The notes: generated from the letters alone by a model not told the origin. A stretch of 64,000 nt of DNA from Hydractinia symbiolongicarpus (GCF_029227915.1 NC_079876.1:15808001-15872000), one strand, 5' to 3'; counted from the stretch's first letter, positions 25,701 through 38,862 are shown. Numbers and translations are program-made.

Positions 25701-28140
25701 TTAAGGATACTGTAACCCCCTTCAGGTTCATTCTGGCATATTTTCCTGATATTTTTAAAAAAGAATCAAAAATATTTATTGTTAAGAGCGATAACATGAG
25801 GAAAAATCTATTTTATCTGTTAGTGTTTTCAATAGTGTGCTCAAAGTTTAAAATTCCTTAAAATATTTAATCTGTATAATAATTAAAGAGAGTTATGCAG
25901 AACGAATAAAAAATTGCATCTCTACATATAACATAGGAAACATTGACACTTTAATAATCTATACCAGGGGCGGATCCAGACTTTTTCAAGACTTAGTCAA
26001 AATATTGCTGCTCTTGAATTTAGCAGCTGGGGGTCCTGGGGGTGCTGTAAGCGGGTACAAAAGTCGCCAAAAATCGTCTTCCGATTTATCTAGTTATTAA
26101 TAAAATTGACGGAAAGAAACGCTAAGCTAAGAAAATCATATAAGAAAATCTCCTAAGAACATTTTTTATAAGATTCAACTCTCAGTCTTACACATCTTAT
26201 TTTAGATAGATAAAAGCACTAAAATTAACAGGAATTAACTACAATAAAGTGAGACAATTGTGAATATATTTCAATATTTATAAACTCTTGCTGTTTCTGC
26301 CAATGTCAGGCTTCATCAGCATTACTAGGTGAATCAAATGATCACACCGGCCATGGACAGCAAAATGAAACACAATCATAACAAAAACAATAAGAATATG
26401 GAAAGATCAGAATAATGAAGATGAAAAGTACATACATGTGACATGATACATACACACCTCAACCCATGTATTTGTTCAGATATATTTGTTTATTCAAAGG
26501 GCTAAACTCAAGTTTCGTTTGAACTTTAAAAGAAGAATTACGAAGGGCAGTTTTCTGCTTTTTGCATGATGAAATAGGAAAATGCAACTTTCGCTTAAGA
26601 AAGTTGCAACCTGGAACAAGGGGGAATGTAATGATTTGGCTTGAAGTCTACACAAGACTTAACGATACCTTCATAGCAAAATAAAGTTTCTAACTGATCT
26701 TCATCAGGTAAAATAGATGAGCGTGGCAATATACACTGTGTATAGAGAGTTTGAAACCGGAACAAGCGAACTGTGGGTAAAACGTATTAATTTTTCTCTT
26801 TATTACTGTTGACAAGGCAAGTATTGATAGAAAAGGAGACCATGTCTTGGGGGTACAGTTGTTGATTGCTTCTGCTTTAACTGCCTCCTCAGGAGAAAGA
26901 GTATCATATCACAAACAATATGGGAAAGGGAAAATCTGAATAAACTTTTTTCAGATATAAAAATATTTGCCTTATGGTTTTTAAAAGCAAATTGAAAACA
27001 AGGATGATTGGAATAAAAAGCCCTTAGGTGAGATGGGGAGGGTTGCGGGCCATAGCTATTTGATTTTTGACTGACTGAGTGACTGATTAATCAAAATGAA
27101 TCGGTCAAAATCTGTAAGCTATAATTTGCAACCCTCTCAGTCTATATGGTAGCGACGTCACAACTTTGACGTCAACATCGCCATAGGGGAAATGGAGAGG
27201 GCTATGAACCATGGCTTTTCGCCGTAAATAAATTACAATCTGATTTTTTAACGCTCTCCGTCTGCAACACCTGGATCGTCGACATCATTCGCTTGGCTAA
27301 CATTTTTCGTCAAATTTACACTTAGTCACGCGACTTATCTGACTAACCCTGGATCCGCGCCTGTATGCAAATATATTATTATTTATCATCCATACCTTCT
27401 AAATTATTTCTTTATTTTTTTCGTTTTTATCCTGTTAAGTTATGTTATTCTGTTGTCTGTTTATCAATAACTAGACCCATAGTTCTGCGAAAACAATTAA
27501 ACAATAAATTAAAATTCATGAGTCGTTAGTTATTCATAACGTTTAAGTGGGTGTAACCATGATTCTTACAGGTAAAAGCAAAGGTCTTTGATTTGCTCTT
27601 GCTCGAAATAAGATTTTCAGTCGTAACGGATATATTTTTTCGATCACTCCCCTCGATCTTGTCGAAATTGTACGAAAACAAGTTTGTTGCGACAATTATA
27701 TCTTTGGCTACAAAACTTGCTTTTTTTAACGCAGAAAGTGAGGAAATATCGAGTTCTTGATCCATCATGCTTAAAAATAGATAAATCAGTCATAAAACAG
27801 CTATTGTATCACAAAATATGCTTTATTTTTGGAACCACGTGTTGTTTTGAGTAAAAAAAAGTAAAGTTTTTAGAGTTGAATAAGAGCTTCGAAGTGATAT
27901 TTTTTATCAACGAACAAAAATTTTACTGAGGGGAGTGTTCGACAAAATGAACTGGAAGGGTGAATTTTTGTATATATTTTTTTTCTCATTTTTGGATTTT
28001 TTATGGAAATATTTTATCATCATTCCAGAGATAAAATATTTGGCTTTCAGAATAAATATAATTGCTAGGGTTAATATAGCGAGCAGAGGAGATATTTTTA
28101 ATATACTGAGTATGTGTCTTAGGGGTTACCGTATCCTTAA
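25701..28140. mobile_element. TTAA-flanked inverted-repeat element, copy 1
   Basis: The ends are TTAA-GGATACTGTAACCCC at 25701 and GGGGTTACCGTATCC-TTAA at 28140, inverted repeats of about 15 bp. Without the nested insertion the element is about 1.03 kb and matches 46585-47635 in reverse orientation along its length. No transposase frame is shared by the two copies, so it is non-autonomous. TTAA target sites are typical of piggyBac and some Kolobok elements; a TA target (Tc1/mariner) cannot be excluded because TA is contained in TTAA. Confidence 0.85.
25965..27363. mobile_element. hAT-like element nested in the TTAA element
   Basis: The left end CAGGGGCGGATCCAG and right end CTGGATCCGCGCCTG are inverted repeats with one mismatch in 15. 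The flanks read TATAC and TATGC, a probable 5-bp target duplication with one change. The paralogue at about 47.38 kb lacks this 1.4 kb, which fixes the insertion boundaries. Terminal CAGNGGCGGATCC sequences are common in hAT-type transposons (family knowledge). No intact transposase was found. Confidence 0.85.
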
Positions 28141-30008
28141 GTAACATTAAACCATAGTCAAGGGTTTCTGTTGCTTATATAAAAAAATTAAGTCAAGAAG
28201 AAGGATCATTGAAAAAAAGTCTTTGACGTGATAAGTTTAAAATAATATCGTACAATAACAAGTAAAAAAATACGTTTGTTCTTAACATTTTCTTATTCAT
28301 AAAATAAAATAGAACTGACTTAATAAAGATAAGTTAAATACAAATATGAGAATTAAAACCTCGTAGTATTGTATGTGGGTCAATTTCTTCTGATAACTCA
28401 AGAAAAAGTTATGCTTGACATTCGGTTGTGCCATATAAAATGTATCGCATATTGACATATATATCGCATATCACAACACCAATTTGTTTCTAAGCGAGAG
28501 TTCATTGACGTCTTAAAGAAGTATTTACTACTGAATTAAAATTTTTTTACATCTCATTTTTATTTATTCTCGTTAAATTGAATTCGTACTTTTATTGTAA
28601 AAGAAAATACATTACCGTGCCATTGTGTTTCTATAATACTATTATGGTTTATATTATATAGCCTAACAAAATAACTGGGTAGTTAGTTAACTTAGACACC
28701 AATAATAAAGTACCATGATCTATTAAAAGAAGCACGGTGTGTGTTCAATAGAAGGATGTATAATACAAAGGTAAAACAAATGGAAGCTGCAGTTTAGCTA
28801 GCTTGCCAAACCGTTAAAACATTAAAATGAAAATTGGTGACATTTAAAATCCTAATTGATATTCTGACCTGAAAACATGTATAAATAAATTATGCTCACA
28901 GATGTGAGTCAAGCTAAAAGTGTTATAAAAATTACACTCATCTTTTACCAGAAGATCAGACGTAGCTCCCTAGTTTGAGCAATTAGTACAGGTAAACTGT
29001 GTCAAACGTCAAGTGGAGTGCTAACAGTACAAATAAAAAACACAGGCCGTTAATGCTATGTTAAACCGTACCGAGCCTTATGTCAGACACTGGCTAGAGC
29101 GTCTAGTAATGGTAAACCACGTGTTAGTTACGTCGCATATCGGGAATATCTTCTTAAACGATAAATAATACTTAAAGGGTTAATCGATTATTGTGAAATG
29201 TCTACAGATAAACGGAACAGCTTAAGGAGTTAAGGAGTATGCATATAAGCCTTCTCTTGTAACCCTGACTTCTGTCTGTTAATAATTCTGAACGCGTGCA
29301 CGCATATTCAGCATAAAGAAAAAGGTCACACTTCCATCATCTTTCTGCATACTCAGTTTACACATTTTCATAACACCTACGAAAATCTTTAAAAACAAAT
29401 ATCTCGTTAGTAAATTTTTGCATACATGCCTTTAGGTTTGTGGTCTCTTTTTCCGCAAGCTTCCTATTGGCTCATTAAAATTTTCGGTAATGGAAAGCTG
29501 AATAAATTATGCACAAAAGGTTCCAGAATTTTTTGGTATAAATTACTGATTAGCGAATTATGGCGATAGAAAAAAAATAATATGCATTTATTTGAATGAT
29601 TATATATAATTACAAATAATTTCATAAAGACGTTGTTACAAAAAAAAAAAAAAAAACCGGGAAACTTTTTGAATTTAATTTATGCTGAATGTAATAGTGT
29701 AAAAACGAGAAGTCTGCGACCACGTGTTCGGAAAAAGAAGCCGTTTTAGAACGTACGGTGAAAAAAAACGGTGTGTGTTTAATTCATTATATTTTTTTTT
29801 GGAAAATTAACATCTCACGAAAATAACAACATCAAAAAAGTCTTTCATCAAACATTCAGAAACAAACAAACAAAAAAATAAAAAAATTAAAAAAAATATA
29901 AAAGTATTGATAAATTATAAGGGTTTTTCTGAGACTACTCATCAAGTGAGTTTTTTCCATTACAGTAACCTTAAGTCATATATTCTCTTAAACTTTTAAT
30001 ATCATTAC
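28141..30008. other. No gene seen; possible Helitron-derived debris
   Basis: AT-rich with poly-A and poly-T runs (for example about 29640-29656). At about 28940-29130, minus-strand sequence resembles the GTTTAACTGTACTAAG repeats of Helitron unit 5, suggesting an old inverted fragment. No coding motif seen. Confidence 0.45.
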
Positions 30009-30040
30009 TACCTGTATGCCCGTGGAAGAATCCACTTTAT
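30009..30040 (-). mobile_element. Decayed Helitron 3' terminus
   Basis: The minus strand reads GTGGATTCTTCCACGGG, then about ten bases to GTAG followed by T. This is the same hairpin as the intact 3' end at 54.2 kb, with CTAG mutated to GTAG. The body and 5' end of this copy were not delimited. Confidence 0.6.
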
Positions 30041-30339
30041 TTCTCATTTAATCCATGTAACAGACACAAACATCAAAAAGTAAACACACAGGAGTGCGAA
30101 TTTTAAATCTGTTTTATTTTATGTATGCATAACCTAAGCAAGTACATGGTAAAAAGCTAAATTGCAAAACTATATACTTGCTTTGTCAAAAGTACCTCAG
30201 GGAAAAAGCATTCGAAAACCATAACATATTCCGTTCAGCCGGTAGTCCTTGCAGAATTTCTCAAATTTTTCGAAATTTTGTCATGAATATACAATTTGTA
30301 ATACATGCCAAAATCAGCTTTTAATATATTGCACACAGT

Positions 30340-30395
30340 AAAATGTCAGAAATAAATGGTTACTTGTGGCTTAACGTTTTGACGCCGGGTCCCCC
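30340..30395 (+). mobile_element. Fossil Helitron-Helitron junction
   Basis: TACTTGTGGCTTAACG...GACGCCGGG matches the 3' end of array unit 5, with the left hairpin arm partly lost and CTAG changed to TTAG at 30388-30391. It is followed at once by TCTAATTAATAATACC, a diverged Helitron 5' start. This is a second tail-to-head joint outside the main array. Confidence 0.65.
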
Positions 30396-30800
30396 AGTTA
30401 GTCTAATTAATAATACCAAGGAATTGCATTTTGGATTTAGTCTCGTTTGTTAATTCTAAACCGATGATCGTAGTCATAACTACTTCTATTTCTTTTTTTG
30501 TTTGTTTTCAAACTAAGTAGGATCCAACTTTATGGTCAAATCTTAGAGATCTTAAATTTTATAACGTTTTTAGTCATGCTGCAGGTATAATGAAATATTT
30601 CCGTAATGTCGCTACACCACAAGCAATAATATTTAATAAATTGACATGCTAAGACGTCTTCTTTTCTTTCTTATGAATGTTGAGTGTAACGCAGTATTGT
30701 TAAAGTCACAGATTACTTTTTGTGCATTTGGGGAGACCTTAATTCTGATATAATTTTAAAACATTAAAGATTCACGATGAGTTGCATTACAGTGGTGTAT

Positions 30801-33098
30801 CAGAGGCGGATCTAGGGTTAGGCAGCCTAGGCAATTGCCTAAGCCTACCTAATTTTGTGGCCTCTAGAAAAAAAGTTCTATAGATAGAATAATCTATAAA
30901 AAAACAGAATTAGTTTTGTAAATTATTTTAGCATCCGCCGATTTTGTTTTCATGACAATATGCGGTATTTTATCGATTTTTTTATTGATACGTTTTACTC
31001 AAAAGCAAACCCGGGGCGATCTTAGACAAAATATCGTGTTAAATGTTAAAGTTAAATGAAAAAGTTTTGAATTTGGAAACCCTTTCAGATATTAAAAGGA
31101 TTGGAAATGCTGGAGGAAAATATTTTTTCCACGTGTGCCATGTTGTTGTTTAAAACCAAACCTTCGTCCTGCCTCTGCAAGAAACGATAAATTCATTGCT
31201 TTAAAGTAAGTAATACTTTATATATTTTTTACTGCTGCTGGATATATGGCACTTTTGTTTCAGAAACTATTCTTAAAAGTGGTAAACCACCAGATGTTCT
31301 TACAAAACGTGTGAATGTGTGATTTAAATCTCTTTCTTCTCAAAAGAAAAGGTTTTAAGTTGACCTCGATCAAATGAGTTGTTTGTTTATTAAAGCCCAA
31401 TGCTAAACGAGATAACTGAGGCAATTTATTTAACCACTGTCTTCTCGGTCAAAAACTGATTCGAGGTGAATGTTAAGAAGTTTGGTACAGAGTATTGCTA
31501 GCTACAGCTGTATGTGTATTAGTTGAAATTTTGTTAGATTTTTTGGTTATTGTCTTAAGGTCACAGGCTTCGTGTAGCTGTTTGCGCAAATGTGTATCTT
31601 TTTGTCTGTGTGGAAAAGGAATAATTTATGTAAGATAAGGAACAGCTCTATCATAAATGCAAAAAGGTTAGCTAAATGTAAATAGGTCTATAGATCCCCT
31701 TTCCCTGGGGATCTGCAGATAGGTAATATTTAAATGTTGTCAGTCCCTGAAATCATAAGAATTAGAAAATGTGCTCCTTAAGCAGGTAGACGACAAAAAG
31801 TTCACAATACTTTCTGTTCTCAAAAAATCGATATTTACAGTACGAGATATACTTAAATGTAAAATGGTTCTACCTCGTCCCAACGTCAAATTTACGTTTA
31901 GCATATACTTTTCGATTGTGAGTGTCCTTAAGAACTAAGGACCGTTGGAGCTTTTAAACAGTAGATTTTATATGTAACATCCCATTGCCCATTTTAAAAC
32001 CTTTTAGGAACACGAGAAGATCCTTAGCTTTCCCATTGTGATAAAATTGCTAAAGGAATTACATGTTAAAGTTCTGCTGCAGACTGCAAGCCAATGAAAA
32101 TATCGTGTTTAGTTATGCATATAGTAGGAATTGTAGAAATGTCACTTTTTATATGAGAATCTTTAGAATTGACCTAGTTACTAAAACTTTTTTAAAGATT
32201 TTACAATATTAAAATGTTTTTTGAACATAGTTGACAGGAACATGTGAGGGTAAATAATATACAGACATGTTAATTGTTTTGATGTTATTTTTTTGATTTC
32301 TAACTCTCTTCTGGCTTAATAAACTGCTTTACCTTTGTGGGAATTTCTTAACATTAAAATTACTGCTTAATAAGAATTGGTGCAAAACTACACCAGTAAC
32401 CTTAATATTAAACTGTATTAACTTCATAAAGGGGTAATTACTATAAACTTTTTGAAAACGTTTATTATGCGTTGCTATCTTGCACTGTAAGTCTACTGGG
32501 AAGCTTTCATACTTTTACATGCTGCTTTTCTTTTTACATTTGCAGGTTGTTAACATAAGCTGTAATTTTCCAAACAATAATTCTACGTTGCACTACTGTC
32601 GACTATCTATACATAAAATTGTCTTGTAATGTAATTTTTTGTTGTATTATTAGCTATTAAACGTATTGCATATTTTGAAATAAAGTAACTCCCCAACTTG
32701 GAACTCAGCGATTACTTATACTCGTATTAAATGCGTAAAACGTAAAAAAGATGCTTAGATGATACCAGTGTGGCATATCATTTAAAGGAACTATGGCAAC
32801 GCTAACCCTGTTTCGAGTCTAATTTACTAAAAGGACGCGTTTTCCATCCGCATGTTTTACGAGGATACAAGTGTTAAACTACGAAGGTTACTTTTATTTA
32901 TTGGGTTATAAATACACTTTTGTTTCTAATCTATCAATTTTTATCGATTTTTAATAACTAAATACCTTACTTTTGGGAAGATTTTAGCTCCTTTTATTAT
33001 AAAAACACCTCATACAACACCTCAACCCCTGATATTACTTTGCCAACAAAATCTATTAAATTTTGCTTAACCAGAAAAAAATCCTAGATTCGCCCCTG
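30801..33098. mobile_element. hAT-like inverted-repeat element
   Basis: The left end CAGAGGCGGATCTAGGGTTA and right end reading (reverse) CAGGGGCGAATCTAGGATTT match over about 16 bp. The flanking 5 bp TGTAT are repeated on both sides. It is 2.3 kb long with no long open frame, so it is non-autonomous or heavily decayed. It is related by its ends to the nested element at 25965-27363. A 5-bp duplication differs from the 8 bp of classical hAT elements; a 5-bp subgroup (hAT5) has been described, and I recall that only generally. Confidence 0.82.
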
Positions 33099-33595
33099 TG
33101 TATTGTTGAGAAAACATATTTAATGGAGAAGGGGGTGATCAACAAAAAAAGGTGCTAATGCGCTTATTATGTAGAGCTACATCCTTCGTAAATGTTTATA
33201 AATGTTTAAAGATACACTAATAACATAATTTTGAAAAAAGAACAGGTCGAAATAAATCAAAAATTAAAAATTCAAGCAATTCGAGCAATTTGTTTGGTTG
33301 ACACCTGTTAAACAGTACGAGAATAGGATTGGATTCTTACTCTACTCTTTCGCGTGGTCGAAATCTTTAAGCCTGCGAGGTCTTTTCATATAACTTGTTA
33401 TTTTTACTGTGATTGATATTAATGTTATTAATTAATGGATAACTTATGGTGTGTTAAAACAAACCGCACCACCGCCTGGTAACTTACGAAATATTAGTTA
33501 AATGGCATTAAGAAAAGAATTTTGGCTTAGAAAAACAACCTACGAGTTTATATTTGGAGTAGTAGTTTCTTAACTAATTTCTTAACTAATCAAGA
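33099..33595. other. No gene seen
   Basis: Short AT-rich spacer downstream of the hAT-like element; no motif. Confidence 0.4.
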
Positions 33596-33651
33596 TTAAA
33601 ATGAAAATATAGGAAAAGGACAGCAGAAGAAGAAATTACCTTTTAAAAATG

Positions 33652-33919
33652 AGAGCTCCACTTTAACTTGATTCGGTTCTTTTGATATATTATTTGATCC
33701 TTCATCAGACACATTGTTTGTGTCAGCAGGTGTTTTGCGGGTAGGTGTTGTTTGGGTAGGTTTTGACCGATTACCCCCTTTTTTCCAACCTTTAAATTTT
33801 TCCTTTTTTTGGATCCATTTATTCTTCTTAAAGTTTCGCAACCCCATTCCATAAAACTGCAGGAGTACTTCTGGAAAAATTTGCGATTGTTGATTTAAGT
33901 ATTCCGTTTTTTTGATCAA
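33652..33919 (-). CDS. Candidate internal exon, unknown lysine-rich protein
   Basis: An open minus-strand frame of about 90 codons reads through KKEKFKGWKKGGNR and KTPADTNNVSDEGS and meets a good splice donor, AAAAG|GTAATT, at about 33652. Beyond it the frame becomes a low-complexity tail. Several AG acceptors lie at its upstream end, so the exon start is not fixed; the displayed start uses a TTG, so no real initiator is implied. The composition is balanced rather than typical of AT-rich noise. It might belong to the signal-peptide exon upstream at 34.7 kb, but the phases could not be joined with confidence. Confidence 0.35.
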
Positions 33920-34509
33920 GGCTCCAAAAAATACGTACCAGAAATCTTAAACAACGTATCTGAAGCTTCTTTAAGTTTTTGTGATGTAGCATACCTTATC
34001 GTTAAAAAAAAGTCGGAAAAAGTGAATAAATTTTTGCTAGGTGACTAATATTTTTTAACTTTTTTTAACTTTCTTATTACCGATCAAATTTTTTTCAGAC
34101 TTTTTTCCCGACATTTTTTTCCGACCATCTTTTTGCCGTTTTTTCTTTTTTGTTGCTAATTTTTATCATTTTTACGCAATATTCTGTATTAGAGACTAAA
34201 AAAAAAAGTGACTAAATTTTGTCCAAACGACTAATATTTTTGTTGTGTTTTTATTTTTGCTGACTAATTTTTTTCCCAATTTTTTTTTACAGATAACGTA
34301 GTCTGTTGTATCTAAATACATAACCATATCTTAGCTTAGTCTCAATTGGAAAAGTAAATAACCAATTAATTTAGTATCTTCTCATAACACTGATCGTTAA
34401 AGTGTCGAAATTTCAATAGTACTTCATTACAGCAAATGATAACTGAATGAACAACAATATCAAACATTATACCTTCTATGCTTTTAGTGAGATCCGCTGC
34501 CCAGTTATC

Positions 34510-34724
34510 CAATTCTTTGTCACCACTGAGAAATGGAGTTGAAACAACACAGAAAAAATGATACATCTGAGATATTGATTTTGGCTATTTACACTGCAAC
34601 ATGATTAGCAACTTACTTGCCATGAATCATATTAGAAAGATACAAAAGGGAAAAAGATAATATTACCAGCATGTACAGCTATGGAAAAACCAACCAAAAT
34701 CACAACGCACTTCAATGCAGCCAT
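34510..34724 (-). CDS. Candidate 5' exons of a secreted or membrane protein
   Basis: ATG at 34724 opens a 19-codon exon, MAALKCVVILVGFSIAVHA, a textbook signal peptide, ending at donor GCTG|GTAATA (34667). An acceptor CTCAG at about 34567 opens a second frame containing SGDKELDNWAADLTKSIEG, which ends at a possible donor GAAG|GTATAA near 34510. The WAxDL pattern after a signal peptide recalls the N-terminus of calcium-channel alpha-2/delta proteins, but this is a weak resemblance. The phase of exon 1 (phase 1) does not fit the second frame unless an alternative donor is used, so the joined model is uncertain. Confidence 0.35.
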
Positions 34725-36822
34725 CCTGTGCTATTAATTCAAAATGATACTCTCATGGGATTTTTCATTGCCTTTTGAAAAGTAGTTATAGCACGGTGGG
34801 TAGTTATCTATTCAATTGATCTACTCTGTTTTTATGTATAGCTTTAAAATCACTAACATATGTCATGTTTTTGTGCTGTTGTCCCTGCTCTTGTCCATTC
34901 GCAAAAGCAACCATTCCGAGGTCTAGTTATGCACGGGGGTAGGTTGGTTTTTATTTAAACAAATCACTATCATTTTTTTGATTTGCTAGTTGTATTTGGA
35001 AAGTGCTTGAGACGTGGTTAGTAACCAGTTAAGACAATATTGACCCTTTTCTTTCCCTATTTTGTTTAGAATATTGCAGTAGCTATAAGCGATGGACTAA
35101 ACAAATAATAACATAAAGCACTCTTCTCCAGTGTGTCGTTCCAGTAATATATATACCCAACGCACTGGTACGGAAAGTTGAAGTGCATCACCTATCGACC
35201 AAACCTAGCCATTTGCTACTTGATGTAACCTGTCTAGTAACTGAATGTGTGTCTCTGTTAGGTGTGATGATTGAATATTTTGTAAAAACAAATCACTATA
35301 TAGAGTGAAATAAATCATTGGAGAATGTAACTTATTTTCGTATGCTTGAATAGAACTTTCTCACCCATTTTTACTCACAAGTCAATTCTATTCGTACGGG
35401 TTAGACGACCCGCCCACCCTCCCCTGTAAGTTAAACAAATTACTCAGAAAGTAATATTAAGATTGGCTGAGTGACATAGAATCTTATACCTATCTATACG
35501 GTTTCTTCTGGAAAAATAGACAAAGTCAATCCCCTTTGGCTCGGGATAACCGGAAGTTTTTATTCTGGAATAGGTATAAGACTCAAAGGTATAATCTCAG
35601 CAAGATAACAAGTCTTAAAATGCTTACACGAGCTAAGAATAATTGTGCTACTATTAAGAAGTCCGTAAGAAATTGTTGTTATTTTTACCTGAGTTGTGTT
35701 GTAATTATATAATATTGAGTATATTAGGAATTGTAAATACGTACAAATGTACCTACATTTGTACGTACAAAAATACGTACAAAGATAACTCCACAACAGA
35801 ATACCGAAGATGACTCCACTCACTAAGTTTTATTTCTCGAATAGCGTCCTAAGTCTTGAAGAGATTACGTAGACAATAAGGCTCTTATTTTCGGTTGAAC
35901 AAAGTGATTATTACCAATCGATTAGAAAGGAACAAATATTAAAACCACGTGCAATTTATACGCGTACTTTTTCAAAAGTTACTTAACATTTGATCTAGTG
36001 TTTGAGGTGTTAAAAAAGCTCCCCAAATGTTATAAAAAAGTTGCTTTGCAGAAAATGGACAAAACATTATAATGAGTCCGGCCAATAATTACCAGTGTTC
36101 ACCCACGATTGTCCAATTTGATCTCATATTGTTATTTAATCCCCAAACTAAAATGATTGTTTGGTTTTAAATCAGGAAAAAAGTAACACACTTATTGAGT
36201 GTAAACTATTAGTTACTATTAGAACACGGAAAGATTAATGTTAGCCCAGTAATTCAAATTTAATACTACAATCAAACATCAATTCGTGTGTGCATCGAAT
36301 ATTTTTGGTACATTATGTCATATAAAAACACATCTATAATTTCATGCCATAACCTGACAAATATAGTTTGAAAAACCAATGTTCCTGTTATTAATACCTT
36401 TTCTCTCTTACAATCATATCTAATAATCTTGCTACTGTTTTATGAGCTAGCTACCTGTTTATTGTAGCAAACAACTATATTTCAATTAGTTTATTTCGAA
36501 ATTTATCTAAAAAATAAAACAGGTAAATGGTTTGTTGGCAGTTGCATTATTGTGATAACATGGCTCATTATAGAGTTTACCATAAAATATATTTTTACGC
36601 GTTACATAAAGGTCCTGATAGAAGACGGTAAACCATTCGCTAAACTATTCCAAAAATAGAAACAAAAAATCCTTATAACAATTTGGTTTACGTTCAAATC
36701 CAATGTAAATTAAACAATAAAGTATGTGGTAATTCATGGATGTTAAGTCTTTATGTTTATTCCAAAGGTAAACAGTTAAGGACATTTTGGTATGTTCGAT
36801 TTATATTTCGTCTTTTTTTTGT
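34725..36822. other. No gene seen apart from one hairpin
   Basis: AT-rich sequence with short frames only. The hairpin at 35738-35767 is listed separately. A looser inverted pair, CTTATACCTAT/ATAGGTATAAG, lies at about 35483 and 35568. Confidence 0.4.
35738..35767. repeat. Perfect 14-bp stem hairpin
   Basis: TACGTACAAATGTA, two bases CC, then its exact reverse complement. Further GTACGTAC and ATACGTAC copies follow within 20 bp. It could be a cruciform or a binding-site cluster. Confidence 0.85.
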
Positions 36823-36908
36823 TTATACTAAAACATTGAATTCCGGAAGAAAGAAAAAGAAATGCTGATTATTTCCAAGATAAGTATGTATAGATCGTAT
36901 AAACTCAC

Positions 36909-37223
36909 GCTGCCAGAGCTTAGATTGATAGACCCCTATTCGTGAGAATGAGGTACCTTTTTCTTTCGAGCTTTCAATACATTCCTCAGCTCCATAGAAT
37001 CTGCACAATTTTGATAATTTTTCGAACATTTATCAGCGTTAGCTTATATGTTATTTTTTTCAGTGCCTTAATTATTTTATCGATTGCTTTAGCGCGAGTA
37101 ATTTTATTGATATAATCAGGATGAATTGAGTTACACAGGCATCCATGTTTTTCCAAAAATTCACCTAGCTCATCAATTTCCTCATTCCACCTTCTCATTT
37201 GAATCACATTTTCGAACGGGCAA
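36909..37223 (-). pseudogene. MADF-domain exon with a frameshift
   Basis: On the minus strand the frame reads RRWNEEIDELGEFLEKHGCL, then SIHPDYINKITRAKAIDKI, matching the first half of a MADF (SANT-like DNA-binding) domain (pattern LIxxVxxxPxLY...DYxNxxxRxxAWxxI). Near 37025 the reading continues only in another frame with EKLSKLCRFYGAEE and YQSKLWQREF, the second half (pattern VxxKxxxLRxxYxxE...SKLWYF). The exon ends at a consensus donor, CAGC|GTGAGT (36909). One frameshift within an otherwise coherent domain suggests a recent pseudogene, an assembly error, or a very small intron. MADF proteins bind DNA as transcription factors or accompany Harbinger transposases. Confidence 0.65.
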
Positions 37224-38594
37224 CTGCGTTTTAGGAATTACTGCGGTCTTGTTTGTGCAAGTGTGTTGTGGGCATTCTTTTAACGTTTCATTTATTATTT
37301 TCTGGGGAATTTATATTTAGGATAAAATCAAAATTTATTTTCTTCGGAAATAAAGTAAATTGTTTGTTTCTTTTTTTTGATAATTTTTGGATAGTTTATA
37401 AAACAATACACGATAAACAATTCTGTAGCTACATTATTCCATTTTTCGTAAAGTAAATTTAAAGGAGAGGCGAACAAAAAATATTTTGTGGCAGCCAGAA
37501 AATAAATTTTAAGCGAGATCATCATTTTGTACGTATTGACCCGTGACCATCATACAATAAGGAAAAAATACATTCCGTTGTTTTTTAAATTAGCCACCCG
37601 TTTAGCAAATGTGTAAAAATACTGAATTAGTTATAATTCAGCACTCACAGTGATGTAAACAAAACTGGTCATAAGAAAAAAGATTTATTGGCGAGAGATA
37701 CCAGCGCCCAAACCTCCGATCCGGCACATTTGTAACTGTTGTTTGTGCTGTTGTCTGGACTTCTTGCTTGGTATTTGGGTTTATTTGTTGCATAACTTAT
37801 TATACGAAAATAAATAATCAATTTAATAAAGCGGGATTAATTATGATACATGAAATAACGCGAATTTATGTATTTTAGTATTGAAGTATGTGGTAATTAA
37901 CGAAAATTTAAATAAGAAAATGTTTAAACACGCGTATTTTCAGCCATTAAGCACTACAGTGACCTGGAGTGACCTTGACAATTTTAGTTGGTGAAAATGA
38001 AATATGTGGACCACGTGCTGACTGGGGAATATGTACATGGCTCGAAAAAAAATCTTGGAAATGTTAGGGATCAAAAAAGAGAAGGATGATAGAGATGACG
38101 TTGAGGAAAATGAGATTGAATTTTTTTAGCTAGATACAATGCCGTAACCACAATTTTAATATTGAAAGGGCCTAATATAGAAAATAAACATATTAGAAAT
38201 TCGCTTTATATAGTGGCTACAAGAAGTACCCCCATGTTGGGCACCGAGGGTGAAATTTTTATATTTTACATCTCTAGATTGGCGGAAAATGTCTTTTTAG
38301 ATATCAACGATCACATAAAATTAAAAATCACGATAAATGTTTAGATATTTTTGTAATTTAGAAAAACTGCATTGTTTAATTGGCATCAAAATTTAGATAA
38401 AAATTTCCATAAAAACCAAAAGGTAAAAAGATATACATGTTTACACTACACGACTACAATAATATAAAAGATGATAGGAACACTAAAAATTTTAAAGGTG
38501 CTGGCTCTTTTTAGAAAACTTACATTGCATTTTAACTTTTCTAAATGTGCTGCTAGTCCTATTAAAACACTGAGTGATTTTTATAATAATAATC
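37224..38594. other. No gene seen
   Basis: Open frames of 60-67 codons on both strands are AT-driven. No motif recognised. Confidence 0.4.
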
Positions 38595-38595
38595 T

Positions 38596-38862
38596 ATGGG
38601 AAGCATCGTAATATTGCTGGACGACTTCCTCTCTGCTTTCTTTTTCATTTGTCTAAACCTGGCTGCAAAATCTTCTTCTGCTTATTCAGATTTTAGATAT
38701 AATCCTAAGATTGGTAGTGGTCTGCTGGTTCTTCCAAGTCTGCGAACACTTCGTGATTACAGAAATCACATACGACCAACCAGGGGATTTAATCCTGAAG
38801 TCATAAATGATCTTGCCAAATGTGCAATTGGATCTCCCTTCTGTAAGAGATGTTGGCTATAA
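38596..38862 (+). pseudogene. P-element-like transposase fragment
   Basis: Reading NLAAKSSSAYSDFRYNPKIG followed by LLVLPSLRTLRDYRNHI and GFNPEVINDL. The S-x-x-AY...LPSxRTLRDY...GxNxxVI pattern is the helix-turn-helix/start region of P-element (THAP9-like) transposases. About 70 residues are recognisable out of a protein normally near 700-900. The frame then breaks after GSPFCKRCW and no catalytic region follows. No ends of the parent element were found. Confidence 0.7.

Noticed and set aside
27526-27768. 80-codon minus-strand frame inside the TTAA element
   Set aside because: The other copy has stops and shifts at the matching place, so there is no sign of coding constraint.
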